Shown: positions 1 through 6,627, counted from the first letter of the stretch. The stretch is DNA of 14,101 nt from Halanaeroarchaeum sp051744605 (GCA_051744605.1 JBNJDE010000060.1:1-14101); one strand, 5' to 3'. Program-made: numbers and translations. The notes: generated by a model from the sequence alone, not told the origin.

Positions 1-310
1 GTTCAAATCCGGTCCCGCGCAGTGAGCGACCAACGGGAGCGAACGAGCAGATTTGCAGCCCAGAGGACGAGCGAAGCGAAGTCCTCGCGGTTCAAATCCG
101 GTCCCGCGCAGTGAGGAGCGAAGCGACGAACGAGCAGGACCGATTTGAGCCCTGGAAGCCGCAGCCCGCGCAGCGAAGCGAGCAGGAACGTCTTGCTCCG
201 GTTCAAATCCGGTCCCGCGCACTGAGCGAACGAAGTGAGCGAAGAGCAGGACCGCGATTTGAATCAGGGAGGAGCTATGCTCCGACCGTGGTTCAAATCC
301 GGTCCCGCCC
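1..310. repeat. Array of tRNA-T-arm-like palindromic repeats (left array)
   Basis: The 18-nt core GTTCAAATCCGGTCCCGC occurs four times, at 1, 90, 201 and 291 (spacings 89, 111 and 90). It reads like a tRNA T-loop (TTCAAAT) with its 3' stem and acceptor strand, but no complete tRNA can be folded around any copy. The first three copies lead into a segment of GAGCGAA-type words and then an inverted partial core, GATTTG or GGACCG(c)GATTTGA. The segments between an inverted core and the next direct core contain short hairpins of differing sequence: GAGGAC/GTCCTC (63-68/81-86), GAGCA/TGCTC (180-184/194-198) and GGAGC/GCTCC (271-275/279-283). The array runs off the left edge. It could be a palindromic intergenic repeat family, remnants of tRNA-targeted integration, or a structured RNA. 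Function is unknown. Confidence 0.75.
202..263. repeat. 62-bp inverted-repeat unit inside the left array
   Basis: The arms TTCAAATCCGGTCC (202-215) and GGACCGCGATTTGAA (249-263) are perfectly complementary apart from one extra C. They enclose 33 nt containing CACT and AGTG, which can pair locally. A sister unit with slightly decayed arms sits at 91-148, with TTCAAATCCGGTCC at 91-104 and GGACCGATTTGA at 137-148. This may be the basic repeating unit of the array. Confidence 0.7.
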
Positions 311-453
311 AGTGCGAGGTCGAACGAAGTGAGACCGCGAGAAGCGAACGGGGAGAAACGACCCGTGAGCAGTGAACGAGTGTTCGAGCGGAGAACGGGG
401 TGGGACGACCCGAGAGAGCCCGACCCTACCGACGCTTGCAGAAATCCCCCAGC
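311..453. other. Intergenic DNA with decaying repeat-like words
   Basis: No gene is supported here. The stretch continues the GAACGAAGTGAG-type words of the array, including GGTC(gaacgaagtga)GACC near 317-335, and then loses recognisable repeat structure before the promoter of the metalloprotease gene. Confidence 0.5.
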
Positions 454-460
454 GATTATC
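454..460 (+). promoter_or_regulatory. TATA-like box for the metalloprotease gene
   Basis: GATTATC is centred about 29 nt before the GTG at 486, the spacing expected of a haloarchaeal leaderless transcript. It supports the GTG as the true start. Confidence 0.45.
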
Positions 461-485
461 TCCTTGTGACCCGTAGTACCCACCG

Positions 486-1148
486 GTGACGGGGCGCACG
501 TTCGGGACCGAGTGGCTCGCCGACCGGTTGACAAGGGGGTACGCTCGGCTCCTCGACGAGAACGGGGTGGTCGACGAGACGGTCTACCGGACGCACGGCG
601 AGGCACACCGGGTGTACTGGATCGACGCCGACCGCTGGCCGATGGGTGGACAGTACACGCCGTTCGGCACGATCGTCTTGAACGCGGATCGGCTCGACGG
701 CCTCGCCACCGAGACCGTCGACTACGTGTTCTTACACGAGATCGGTCACGGGCAGCGGTCACCGATCGGCACCGTGTTCGCGTACGTGATCCGAACCGTG
801 GTGACACTCGCGGCGGTCCTGGGACTCCCGGTACTGGGTCGACGGTGGGGCCGATCAGTCGGCAGGGAGTCGTCGATTGCGGAGGCTATCCGGTCTTCGT
901 CGCGACTCACCGTCGAGGGGCTCGGACTCGTCGCCGGCGTGGGGATCGTCTCGTGGCTGGACGAGGGGTCGGCCGAAGTCTTCGCCGTCTCGAAACTGGG
1001 AGTGCAATCCTACCGGCGACGACGCCGGGAGTTCATCGATGGAGCGGAGGTCGGGTTCGCCTTCCGGAGTCTTCGTCGGCTGGTCTATCCCCCGCCACGT
1101 CTCGTGATTGCAGCCGCGGAGTATCTGAACGGGAAACGGGCGCAGTAG
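486..1148 (+). CDS. Small membrane zinc metalloprotease, M48-like
   Basis: A 220-aa protein starting at GTG. Residues 84-88 are HEIGH, the HExxH zinc-binding and catalytic motif. A downstream acidic motif, DEGSAEVFAVSKLG (159-172), lines up with the ExxxD region of M48 (HtpX/Ste24-like) peptidases, so E160 is the likely third zinc ligand, with E164 where the family usually has Asp. Two hydrophobic segments (about 94-117 and 143-158) lie between the two motifs, as in HtpX, placing the active site at the membrane. It is shorter than HtpX (about 290 aa) and lacks the usual N-terminal pair of membrane segments. The likely role is membrane protein quality control, which is inference from the motif. 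No start-proximal Shine-Dalgarno is seen. It stands alone, with 229 nt before the next gene. Confidence 0.75.
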   Translation: MTGRTFGTEWLADRLTRGYARLLDENGVVDETVYRTHGEAHRVYWIDADRWPMGGQYTPFGTIVLNADRLDGLATETVDYVFLHEIGHGQRSPIGTVFAYVIRTVVTLAAVLGLPVLGRRWGRSVGRESSIAEAIRSSSRLTVEGLGLVAGVGIVSWLDEGSAEVFAVSKLGVQSYRRRRREFIDGAEVGFAFRSLRRLVYPPPRLVIAAAEYLNGKRAQ

Positions 1149-1339
1149 CGACACCAACCGGTTTCTGACCCGAGTGGTATGGCCGTCTTTCGAGATCATC
1201 GACCGGGGGGAAATCGGTAGCCGTTGTTGCATTTCGCCGACGCGTCGGTGTTGGCTCCGACCGGTACCACGACGGTTCCGCAGTCGGGCGCACTCGAATC
1301 GGATTCCGAGTAGGCCCGTCGTCGGTCCTGCTATGGGCT

Positions 1340-1350
1340 GAATTACAATC
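1340..1350 (+). promoter_or_regulatory. AT-rich promoter element for the SnoaL-like gene
   Basis: GAATTACAATC lies about 28-38 nt before the ATG at 1378. A near-palindrome at 1292-1311 (ACTCGAATC / GGATTCCGAGT, one extra C) is upstream of it and could be an operator. Both assignments are weak. Confidence 0.3.
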
Positions 1351-1377
1351 CCTCCGGTCGCCGTACGGACAGTTGCT

Positions 1378-1893
1378 ATGCCAGCCAAGACAGATATCGA
1401 ACAGATGCGGGCACGAGAAGAACGAATGGTAGCGGAGGTCTGGAACGAGGGGAACATGGACGTCCTCGAGGAACTGACCCACGAAGACTACGTCGGCCAC
1501 TGGTTCTCCATAGAGGGCGAGGACACCGACCGCGACGGACTCCGGACGTTCATCGAGGAGGCTCGCAAGGGATTCTCGGATTTCCATATGGACATCGAAT
1601 TCATGGTGGCAGAAGACGACATGATCACGGTCGGGTTCACGACGACCGGGACCCACGACGGTGAGTTCATGGGCATCCCGCCGACGGACGTGAATCCCGG
1701 TGAAACGCCGGGGATCATGGTCCACCGAGTCGAGGACGGCAAGATGGTCGAAGGCTGGGCAACCTGGGATGCGCTCGGGATGATGCAGTCACTCGGACTG
1801 GTCCCGGAGGAGTTCCACCTTACCGACTTCCTCGAAACGGGTGTGAACATGGCGCGACAGGGCATCATGCGGCGGACCGCAGACGACGACTGA
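1378..1893 (+). CDS. SnoaL-like / ester-cyclase family protein (NTF2-like fold)
   Basis: A 171-aa soluble acidic protein. The N-terminal helix region (about 8-35, including WNEGNMDVLEEL), the phrase GTHDGEFMGIPPT (about 91-103) and the late EGWATWDALGMMQSLG segment (about 124-139) are typical of the SnoaL-like polyketide cyclase family, which shares the cone-shaped NTF2 fold. These proteins bind small hydrophobic ligands in a pocket. Many members have no known substrate, and no polyketide synthesis genes are nearby, so a specific reaction should not be assumed. The start is the first Met and fits the upstream AT-rich element. The C-terminal tail after about residue 145 is probably a haloarchaeal extension. 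It is monocistronic by position. Confidence 0.8.
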   Translation: MPAKTDIEQMRAREERMVAEVWNEGNMDVLEELTHEDYVGHWFSIEGEDTDRDGLRTFIEEARKGFSDFHMDIEFMVAEDDMITVGFTTTGTHDGEFMGIPPTDVNPGETPGIMVHRVEDGKMVEGWATWDALGMMQSLGLVPEEFHLTDFLETGVNMARQGIMRRTADDD

Positions 1894-1979
1894 TCGCTCT
1901 CTTCCCATTGGCCGTTCGAACGGGCGGATCACGATGCCCATACTCGGCCGTCCTGCCTGGTCGCCTGAAGAACAATCGG

Positions 1980-2297
1980 TCACCGGGTGAACGGTAAATC
2001 GGGGCCATCGGCGGTGCCTCGTGGTCGCCCACCGACGTCGATCGGCGAGACGCATTGCCGGCAGTACCGATAGCCCGGTTCGTTCGTCGTGTTGCAGTTC
2101 GGACAGACGACGACGTCGTCCCCGTGCTCCTGGGTCGGCTCCGGATCGCTCGTCTCACGATGCGTTCGTGACGACGCGATTCCATCACCCTCGTCGGTCC
2201 GTTCGGCGCCCCGACCGAGCCAGTAGTACACCCCGACCGTGGCGAGGAGGTGTCCGATGGCGATCGCGACCAGTGCGTAGACCCACATCTGGGTCAT
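1980..2297 (-). CDS. Membrane-anchored zinc-ribbon protein
   Basis: A 105-aa protein. A single hydrophobic segment (about 7-27) begins almost at the N terminus, followed by a polar acidic linker (30-62) and a zinc ribbon CPNCNT...CRQC with cysteines at 65, 68, 79 and 82. This arrangement (one anchor, one ribbon in the cytoplasm) recurs in haloarchaeal proteins of unknown role. A second Met at residue 4 is an alternative start. There is no convincing TATA or Shine-Dalgarno site. It lies 101 nt downstream of the winged-helix gene on the same strand, so co-transcription is possible. Function is unknown; protein or nucleic-acid binding through the ribbon is the usual guess. Confidence 0.7.
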   Translation of the reverse strand: MTQMWVYALVAIAIGHLLATVGVYYWLGRGAERTDEGDGIASSRTHRETSDPEPTQEHGDDVVVCPNCNTTNEPGYRYCRQCVSPIDVGGRPRGTADGPDLPFTR

Positions 2298-2398
2298 GGC
2301 GAGTAGATCTACGCACTACGGAATGTTGACTGTTTCGTCGTGTCGGATACTCGTCGTGATTGGCCCGGTGGCCTGCGAAGCGACTATCGAACCGGTTC

Positions 2399-2617
2399 TC
2401 AGGCGGAGTAGGTCCCGCCAGTCTCGGTCACGAGCCCACGGGAATCGAGCAGGGAGAGCAGGTCACGTACGCGATCGGCGTCGTACCCGACGGCCTCGCC
2501 GAGTTGCTCGGGTGAGGCGTCTTCGCCCTCCGCGAGTTCGTAGTACAGACGGCGTGCAGAGGGAGACGATACAGACGTGAGTGACGCGGCGTCTTCGGTG
2601 GCTGTGGTGACTGTCAT
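2399..2617 (-). CDS. Short winged-helix DNA-binding protein (72 aa)
   Basis: The protein is essentially one winged helix-turn-helix. A first helix (about 18-30) contains SARRLYYELAEG, a turn helix (34-43) contains SPEQLGEAVG, a recognition helix (about 46-60) contains DADRVRDLLSLLDSRG, and a short wing (62-70) follows. The start chosen is the ATG at 2617, because a TATA-like box lies about 28 nt upstream and no Shine-Dalgarno is present. A longer reading from 2668 would pass through that promoter. It resembles the 74-aa protein at 6656-6880 in length and layout. It is probably a transcription regulator, targets unknown, and possibly autoregulated through the AT-rich DNA upstream. Confidence 0.75.
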   Translation of the reverse strand: MTVTTATEDAASLTSVSSPSARRLYYELAEGEDASPEQLGEAVGYDADRVRDLLSLLDSRGLVTETGGTYSA

Positions 2618-2641
2618 TACGGAAGGAAAATTGATATCCTG

Positions 2642-2650
2642 ACATAAAAC
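2642..2650 (-). promoter_or_regulatory. TATA-like box for the 72-aa winged-helix gene
   Basis: On the minus strand the sequence reads GTTTTATGTC, centred about 28 nt before the ATG at 2617. Just upstream is a near-palindrome, GTACATATGCAC (2657-2668 on the plus strand, one mismatched pair), inside an unusually AT-rich stretch (about 2618-2725). It is a candidate operator. Confidence 0.45.
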
Positions 2651-2809
2651 ACTACTGTACATATGCACTATATGGATTCTCTATATCGAAGTACCTTATT
2701 CATCCTAATACGTCATCGCTTCCAGGACCGTTGCCGGGCATGCGGTGAATACGATCGGACCGACTGGAACGAGTCACGGACACGGATGCGCTCGATCGAA
2801 CCCGTGTCT

Positions 2810-4051
2810 TCAGTCGGTCTCCTCGATCCCCGGCGTATCGAGGTACACGAGTTCCCCCGATCGCTCGAGCCAGTCGATCCCGATCTTCATCGTTGCGGGG
2901 ACGAGCGCCGTCGTGAATATCGCCACGAAGACCAGGACGGAGAACAGTTCCTGTGAGATCACGCCCATCGAGAGCCCGATAGAGACGATGATGATCTCGA
3001 CCGTACCGCGGCCGTTCATGCCGAATCCGATGACGAGTCCCTCTCGGCTGCTCAGTTTCGTGGGTAACGCGAACAGCCAGCTACCGACGATCTTCCCCAC
3101 GAAGGCGAGCACGAGCATCAGGACGAGAAGGCCAAGTTCCTGGGTGAAGACGCTCAACGTGAGCTCGAAGCCGACGACGACGAAGAATATCGGGGCGAAG
3201 AAGCCGATCGCGAGGTCGTAGATGACGGTGTGCATGTGATTGTAGATCTCCTCGTCGAGTTGGGCCTGTCGGAGGAACATCCCGGCGACGAACCCGCCGA
3301 TGATGATGTGGAGGTCCGCCAGCGCGGCCAGGTGGGCGAACAACAACGAGACGAGGAGTGCGACCGTGAACGCCGACGTCTTGTCGATGAATCCGTACCG
3401 CTTCATCATCGCCTCGAGATACTCCCAGACCACCGGCAGGATGCGGTCACCGAAGACGAGTGCCACGGCGAAGAAGGCGATAGCCCGTGCGAGGACCGCG
3501 GCGATCCCCCAGACCGTGACGTCTCCGGTCTCGATGAAGCCCGTCACTCCTGCGAAGACGACCAGGATGCCGACGTCGGAGAGGAGGGCGCCGCCGAGCA
3601 ACACGCCAGCAATGCGGGTGTCGAGCACGTCGAGATCCACGAGGATGCGTGATTTCGTGGCGAGCGACGTCGCGGCGAGCGCGATACCGATGAACAGCGA
3701 TTCCGCGACCCCCGCGCCGAGATACACCCCACCGAGATACCCGAGTCCGAACGGAACGACGAACCCACCGATGGCGACCATCAAGGCCTGTGGGCCCAGT
3801 TCGAAGAGGTCGTGTAGGTCTATCTCCATCCCGACGTAGACCATCAGGAGGAACACCCCGAGTTCGGCGAGGATGTCCAGGACGGCCGTCGTCTCGACGA
3901 GACCCAGCAACGGGGGGCCGAAGACGATGCCGGCCAGTATCTCTCCCATCATCGCCGGATAGCCAACGCGTTCTGCCATGGTGCCGAATAGCCAGGCCAA
4001 CGCGATGACGGACAGCAGCGCGACGACGTCGATGCCCTCCGCTGCTACCAT
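2810..4051 (-). CDS. Cation:proton antiporter, CPA2 (KefB/NapA-like) family
   Basis: A 413-aa integral membrane protein with about 12 hydrophobic segments. Family marks are GEILAGIVFGPPLLG (36-50), the unwound-helix motif ATSLATKSRIL (127-137), LLGGALLSDVGILVVF (151-166) with the transport Asp at D159, APIFFVVVGFEL (286-297), K320, and GFGMNGRGTVEI (342-353). It exchanges Na+ or K+ for H+ across the membrane. The residue before D159 is Ser, where electrogenic relatives have Asp and others Asn, so electroneutral exchange is possible (inference). It ends soon after the last membrane helix, without the TrkA/RCK regulatory domain of KefB/KefC. It is divergent from dacZ, and its ATG overlaps the end of a possible small upstream gene. 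The substrate ion cannot be read from sequence. Confidence 0.9.
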   Translation of the reverse strand: MVAAEGIDVVALLSVIALAWLFGTMAERVGYPAMMGEILAGIVFGPPLLGLVETTAVLDILAELGVFLLMVYVGMEIDLHDLFELGPQALMVAIGGFVVPFGLGYLGGVYLGAGVAESLFIGIALAATSLATKSRILVDLDVLDTRIAGVLLGGALLSDVGILVVFAGVTGFIETGDVTVWGIAAVLARAIAFFAVALVFGDRILPVVWEYLEAMMKRYGFIDKTSAFTVALLVSLLFAHLAALADLHIIIGGFVAGMFLRQAQLDEEIYNHMHTVIYDLAIGFFAPIFFVVVGFELTLSVFTQELGLLVLMLVLAFVGKIVGSWLFALPTKLSSREGLVIGFGMNGRGTVEIIIVSIGLSMGVISQELFSVLVFVAIFTTALVPATMKIGIDWLERSGELVYLDTPGIEETD

Positions 4052-4440
4052 GGATGGATACCTCCCCGTTGTTGCCGACGCCGATCGTTACGGGTCGCCG
4101 GTCCGTGTGGGGGTTCGTCGGCGGCTGGTGAGTCGGTCGACTCTCGATGGTGGCTGTCTCTCGACGGCTGGCGTTCGTCCATGTGCATTGGGTCGGATCT
4201 GTGTTCTCTCGTCTGGCGGGCCCTTGCCGGTCCTGGATTGGCTGTAGACGGTTTGCCGCCGAGGGTGGGTGGAGGGGATTCGCTCCCGTCGAGTGTCTGC
4301 ATCTCCCGTCCCCGTCTCTGGGCGTCGTCCTCTCGCGTGTGGATCAACAGATTGCCCCATCCCACATAGAACGTGTGATAGTGGTCGACGTTCTCCGGTT
4401 CGCTGGCCGCCGGACGTGGTATCGCGGTGGTCGGGTCCAC
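4045..4440 (-). CDS. Possible small hypothetical gene upstream of the antiporter
   Basis: A 131-aa open frame from a GTG at 4440 to a TAG that overlaps the antiporter start (ATGGTAG), a spacing typical of coupled genes. The N-terminal third includes the aromatic-rich run DHYHTFYVGWGNLLIH, unlike a random antisense frame, and its codons favour G/C in third position. The remainder is polar and Arg/Pro-rich with less biased codons and some AGA, so it may be a disordered tail or non-coding. A TATA-like element on the minus strand (4469-4476) lies about 30 nt before the GTG. I do not recognise a family. If it is not a gene, 4052-4476 is simply a long divergent promoter region. Confidence 0.33.
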   Translation of the reverse strand: MDPTTAIPRPAASEPENVDHYHTFYVGWGNLLIHTREDDAQRRGREMQTLDGSESPPPTLGGKPSTANPGPARARQTREHRSDPMHMDERQPSRDSHHRESTDSPAADEPPHGPATRNDRRRQQRGGIHPW

Positions 4441-4443
4441 GAA

Positions 4444-4451
4444 CCTTTTTC
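4444..4451 (+). promoter_or_regulatory. TATA-like box for dacZ
   Basis: CCTTTTTC is centred about 29 nt before the dacZ ATG at 4477, compatible with a leaderless or nearly leaderless transcript. There is no Shine-Dalgarno before the ATG. Confidence 0.5.
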
Positions 4452-4468
4452 TCGTGGGCCCGTGTCCG

Positions 4469-4476
4469 TATACATA
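4469..4476 (-). promoter_or_regulatory. Candidate minus-strand TATA box abutting the dacZ start
   Basis: TATACATA on the plus strand (TATGTATA on the minus strand) ends one base before the dacZ ATG and would place a minus-strand transcript start near 4445. The two divergent promoters would then overlap completely. Confidence 0.3.
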
Positions 4477-5289
4477 ATGGCCGGCATTCGCGATCTCTTC
4501 GACCCAATCGTGTCCGACGTCGACGTGTTGTTTCTCTTCTCTCCGAGCAGTTCGTACTACGAGACGGCCCGCGACATCGAGAACCTCGACCTCGTCGTGG
4601 TCGACGACGAGAACGCCGTCGACGCGGGAACCTTCGTCAAACTGCCCCTCTCGTTCAGCGACATCCGTGAACAGATCAGATTCGGCCTCGAGGGGGCGCT
4701 GGACAGGGGACACATCGAGGACGGTGCTGCGGTGGCGATCGCTGCACCCCTGTTCGGCGACGAGATAGATATGATGACGCGGACCCGGGCGGACCAGTCG
4801 AAGCACACGGGTATCTACGACCTCTTCGTCAAATCACGGGCCGAACCCGGCGTCATCCGGAACGTCTTCGAGGTCGCCATCGAACTCGGGCGCAAGGGAC
4901 AGAAGGGGAAACCCGTCGGCGCCCTGTTCGTCGTCGGTGACGCGGGGAAGGTGATGAACAAGTCCCGGCCACTGTCCTACAACCCCTTCGAGAAGTCCCA
5001 CGTGCACGTCGGTGACCCCATCGTGAACGTGATGTTGAAGGAGTTCTCCCGACTGGACGGTGCGTTCATCATCTCCGACTCGGGGAAGATTGTCAGTGCG
5101 TACCGGTACCTCGAGCCCTCTGCGGAAGGTGTCGACATCCCCAAGGGACTCGGTGCTCGTCACATGGCCGCGGGTGCGATCACCCGCGATACGAATGCCA
5201 TCGCCATCGTCCTGAGCGAGAGCGACGGCATGGTCAGGGCGTTCAAGAGCGGCGAACTGATACTCGAACTCGATCCGGAGGAATACTGA
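4477..5289 (+). CDS. dacZ: Diadenylate cyclase DacZ (c-di-AMP synthase)
   Basis: A 270-aa protein that condenses two ATP into the second messenger c-di-AMP. The DAC catalytic domain occupies about 126-270 and shows both family signatures: DGA at 194-196 (metal-binding Asp) and RHMAA at 228-232 within GLGARHMAA. KPVGALFVVGD (145-155) is the conserved first strand. The N-terminal half (1-125) is the archaeal DacZ-specific domain. The start at 4477 fits the TATA box and the usual DacZ length; an upstream in-frame extension was discarded. DacZ was described in Haloferax volcanii as essential and involved in osmotic balance (prior knowledge). Here its stop overlaps the start of a MscS-like channel gene (TGATG), and a CPA2 antiporter is divergent, both consistent with ion homeostasis. 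Confidence 0.93.
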   Translation: MAGIRDLFDPIVSDVDVLFLFSPSSSYYETARDIENLDLVVVDDENAVDAGTFVKLPLSFSDIREQIRFGLEGALDRGHIEDGAAVAIAAPLFGDEIDMMTRTRADQSKHTGIYDLFVKSRAEPGVIRNVFEVAIELGRKGQKGKPVGALFVVGDAGKVMNKSRPLSYNPFEKSHVHVGDPIVNVMLKEFSRLDGAFIISDSGKIVSAYRYLEPSAEGVDIPKGLGARHMAAGAITRDTNAIAIVLSESDGMVRAFKSGELILELDPEEY

Positions 5290-6062
5290 TGGTATTCTGG
5301 GATCAGCTCACCGGTGCACAGCTCCGGTTCGTGGTCGGGATTCTGATCCTGCTCGGCGGGCTGATTCTGGGCTACGTCGTGGGACAGTTCAATGCACGGG
5401 TGCTGCGCTCGATCGGCGTTCCGGCCGCCGTCGAGGGGACGACCGTGGAACGAACGGCCCGGAAGTTCGGGACGACCACGGTCGCGCTCATCGGCCGGGC
5501 GACGTCGTTGATCATCTACTTCGTCGCCATCCTCGTCGCCCTCGAGTTCCTGGGGTACTTCGGATCGGTCGTCTTCTTGATACAGGCGGGGAACGTCATC
5601 CCGAATCTCGTTCTGGCCCTTCTGATCCTGTTCGTCGGCCTGCTCATCGCGGACAAAGCCGAGGTGTTCGTGAGCGAATCGCTCCGGAGCGTCAAACTGC
5701 CCGAGATCGGCATGATCCCGACCGCAGTCAGGTACACCGTCGTCCTGGCTGCCATCCTCCTCGCACTCGCTCAGGTCGGCATCTCGACGACGGTGCTCGT
5801 CGTCCTCTTCGGTGCGTACGTCTTCGCGGTCGTCGTGGTCTCGGTCGTCGCACTCCGTCACCTCCTCAGTTCCGGAGCCGCGGGTATCTATCTCCTGTTG
5901 AACCAACCATACGGAATCGGCGATCGGATCGCCGTCGGGGAGCGGGAGGGCGTCGTCCAGGAGGTGGACGTCTTCGTCACGTACATCGAAGCGGATGGTC
6001 ACGAATACATCGTTCCGAACCACCTCGTCGTCCGCGATGGCGCCACACTGATTCGAGATTAA
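5289..6062 (+). CDS. Short MscS-family mechanosensitive channel
   Basis: A 257-aa membrane protein. Hydrophobic segments lie at about 12-34, 64-91, 94-122, 147-165 and 167-190. The MscS beta domain follows at about 205-248, with PYGIGDRIAVGEREGVV and the closing YIVPNHLVV. The chain stops about nine residues later, so the large C-terminal alpha/beta cage of E. coli MscS is absent. Such proteins open under membrane tension and release solutes on osmotic downshock. The ATG overlaps the dacZ stop by one base (TGATG), implying one operon and coupled translation. Its own stop overlaps that of the convergent acyltransferase gene. Control of channel or expression by c-di-AMP is plausible, but nothing in the sequence shows a binding site. 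Confidence 0.85.
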   Translation: MVFWDQLTGAQLRFVVGILILLGGLILGYVVGQFNARVLRSIGVPAAVEGTTVERTARKFGTTTVALIGRATSLIIYFVAILVALEFLGYFGSVVFLIQAGNVIPNLVLALLILFVGLLIADKAEVFVSESLRSVKLPEIGMIPTAVRYTVVLAAILLALAQVGISTTVLVVLFGAYVFAVVVVSVVALRHLLSSGAAGIYLLLNQPYGIGDRIAVGEREGVVQEVDVFVTYIEADGHEYIVPNHLVVRDGATLIRD

Positions 6063-6580
6063 TCGTCCGCGATCGGCGTGGCCGGAACGCCGGCGACCGT
6101 CTCTCCCGGCGGAACGTCCTCGGTCACGAGCGAATTCGCCGCTACCGATGCGCCGGCACCGACCCGGACGCCCGGGAGGACGATCGCGCCGGCTCCGATC
6201 ATCGCGCGGTCACCGATCACCACCTCGCCAGTCCGGTACTCGTCCTGGAGGAACTCGTGGCAGAGTATCGTCGCATCGTACCCCACGATCGCGTGGTCTT
6301 CTATCGTGATCAACTCCGGCCAGAAGACGTCCGGCGTGGCCTCGAGTCCCCACGAGACGCCGTCACCGACGGTCATCCCGAGTCGACGGTAGAGCCAGTT
6401 CTTCACCCGGAGGCTCGGAGAGTGACGCGCCAGGACGATGGCGGCGTAGTTCCTGGCGACGACCACCGGAGACTTGGCATCGGGCCAGTTCCACAGCGAG
6501 TTCTGGCTGTCACTCGTCGTGTGACGGGAGAGCCGTTCGTGACGCCGTTTGGGCACGTCACACGATTGTTCGGCGCGCAT
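6059..6580 (-). CDS. Hexapeptide-repeat acyltransferase (left-handed beta-helix)
   Basis: A 173-aa protein. An N-terminal helical region (about 25-68, with NSLWNWPDAKSP and a KNWLYRRLG stretch) precedes hexapeptide repeats of the form [IV]GxxAx from about 69 to 150, e.g. IVGYDA, VIGDRA, MIGAGA and VRVGAGA. H108 in CHEF is the likely catalytic base. The C-terminal VTEDVPPGETVAGVPATPI is the normal end of the maltose/galactoside acetyltransferase class, which transfers an acyl group from acyl-CoA to a hydroxyl or amine, forming trimers. The acceptor is unknown. The ATG at 6580 lacks a Shine-Dalgarno; an AT-rich box at 6617-6627 lies between this gene and the divergent winged-helix gene. The stop overlaps the MscS stop in TTAA. 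Confidence 0.85.
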   Translation of the reverse strand: MRAEQSCDVPKRRHERLSRHTTSDSQNSLWNWPDAKSPVVVARNYAAIVLARHSPSLRVKNWLYRRLGMTVGDGVSWGLEATPDVFWPELITIEDHAIVGYDATILCHEFLQDEYRTGEVVIGDRAMIGAGAIVLPGVRVGAGASVAANSLVTEDVPPGETVAGVPATPIADD

Positions 6581-6616
6581 CGTAAAGACAGGGGGTTCGA
6601 CTACCGTCGTTGGAAG

Positions 6617-6627
6617 CTTTTATTATC
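6617..6627 (+). promoter_or_regulatory. TATA-like box for the 74-aa winged-helix gene
   Basis: CTTTTATTATC is centred about 34 nt before the ATG at 6656, implying a leader of only a few bases. It sits about 40 nt before the divergent acyltransferase start and could serve both directions. Confidence 0.5.

Noticed and set aside
1..310. CRISPR array
   Set aside because: The 18-nt repeats are unevenly spaced (89, 111, 90), inverted copies lie between them, and the intervening DNA is itself palindromic and repetitive. No cas genes are present.
201..310. A tRNA gene ending in the T-arm-like core
   Set aside because: No matching 5' acceptor strand, D-arm or anticodon arm can be placed upstream of any copy, and T-stem pairing fails in most copies.
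1033..1725. 230-aa minus-strand frame across the metalloprotease and SnoaL genes
   Set aside because: It spans two better supported genes and their promoter, and has no recognisable domain.
4147..4476. N-terminal extension of dacZ by 110 residues
   Set aside because: The extension has no family similarity, passes through the promoter, and exceeds the usual DacZ length; the ATG at 4477 gives a normal 270 aa.
5160..6023. 287-aa minus-strand frame opposite the MscS gene
   Set aside because: It is a very Asp/Glu/Arg-rich antisense shadow of a clear membrane protein gene, as is common opposite high-GC genes.
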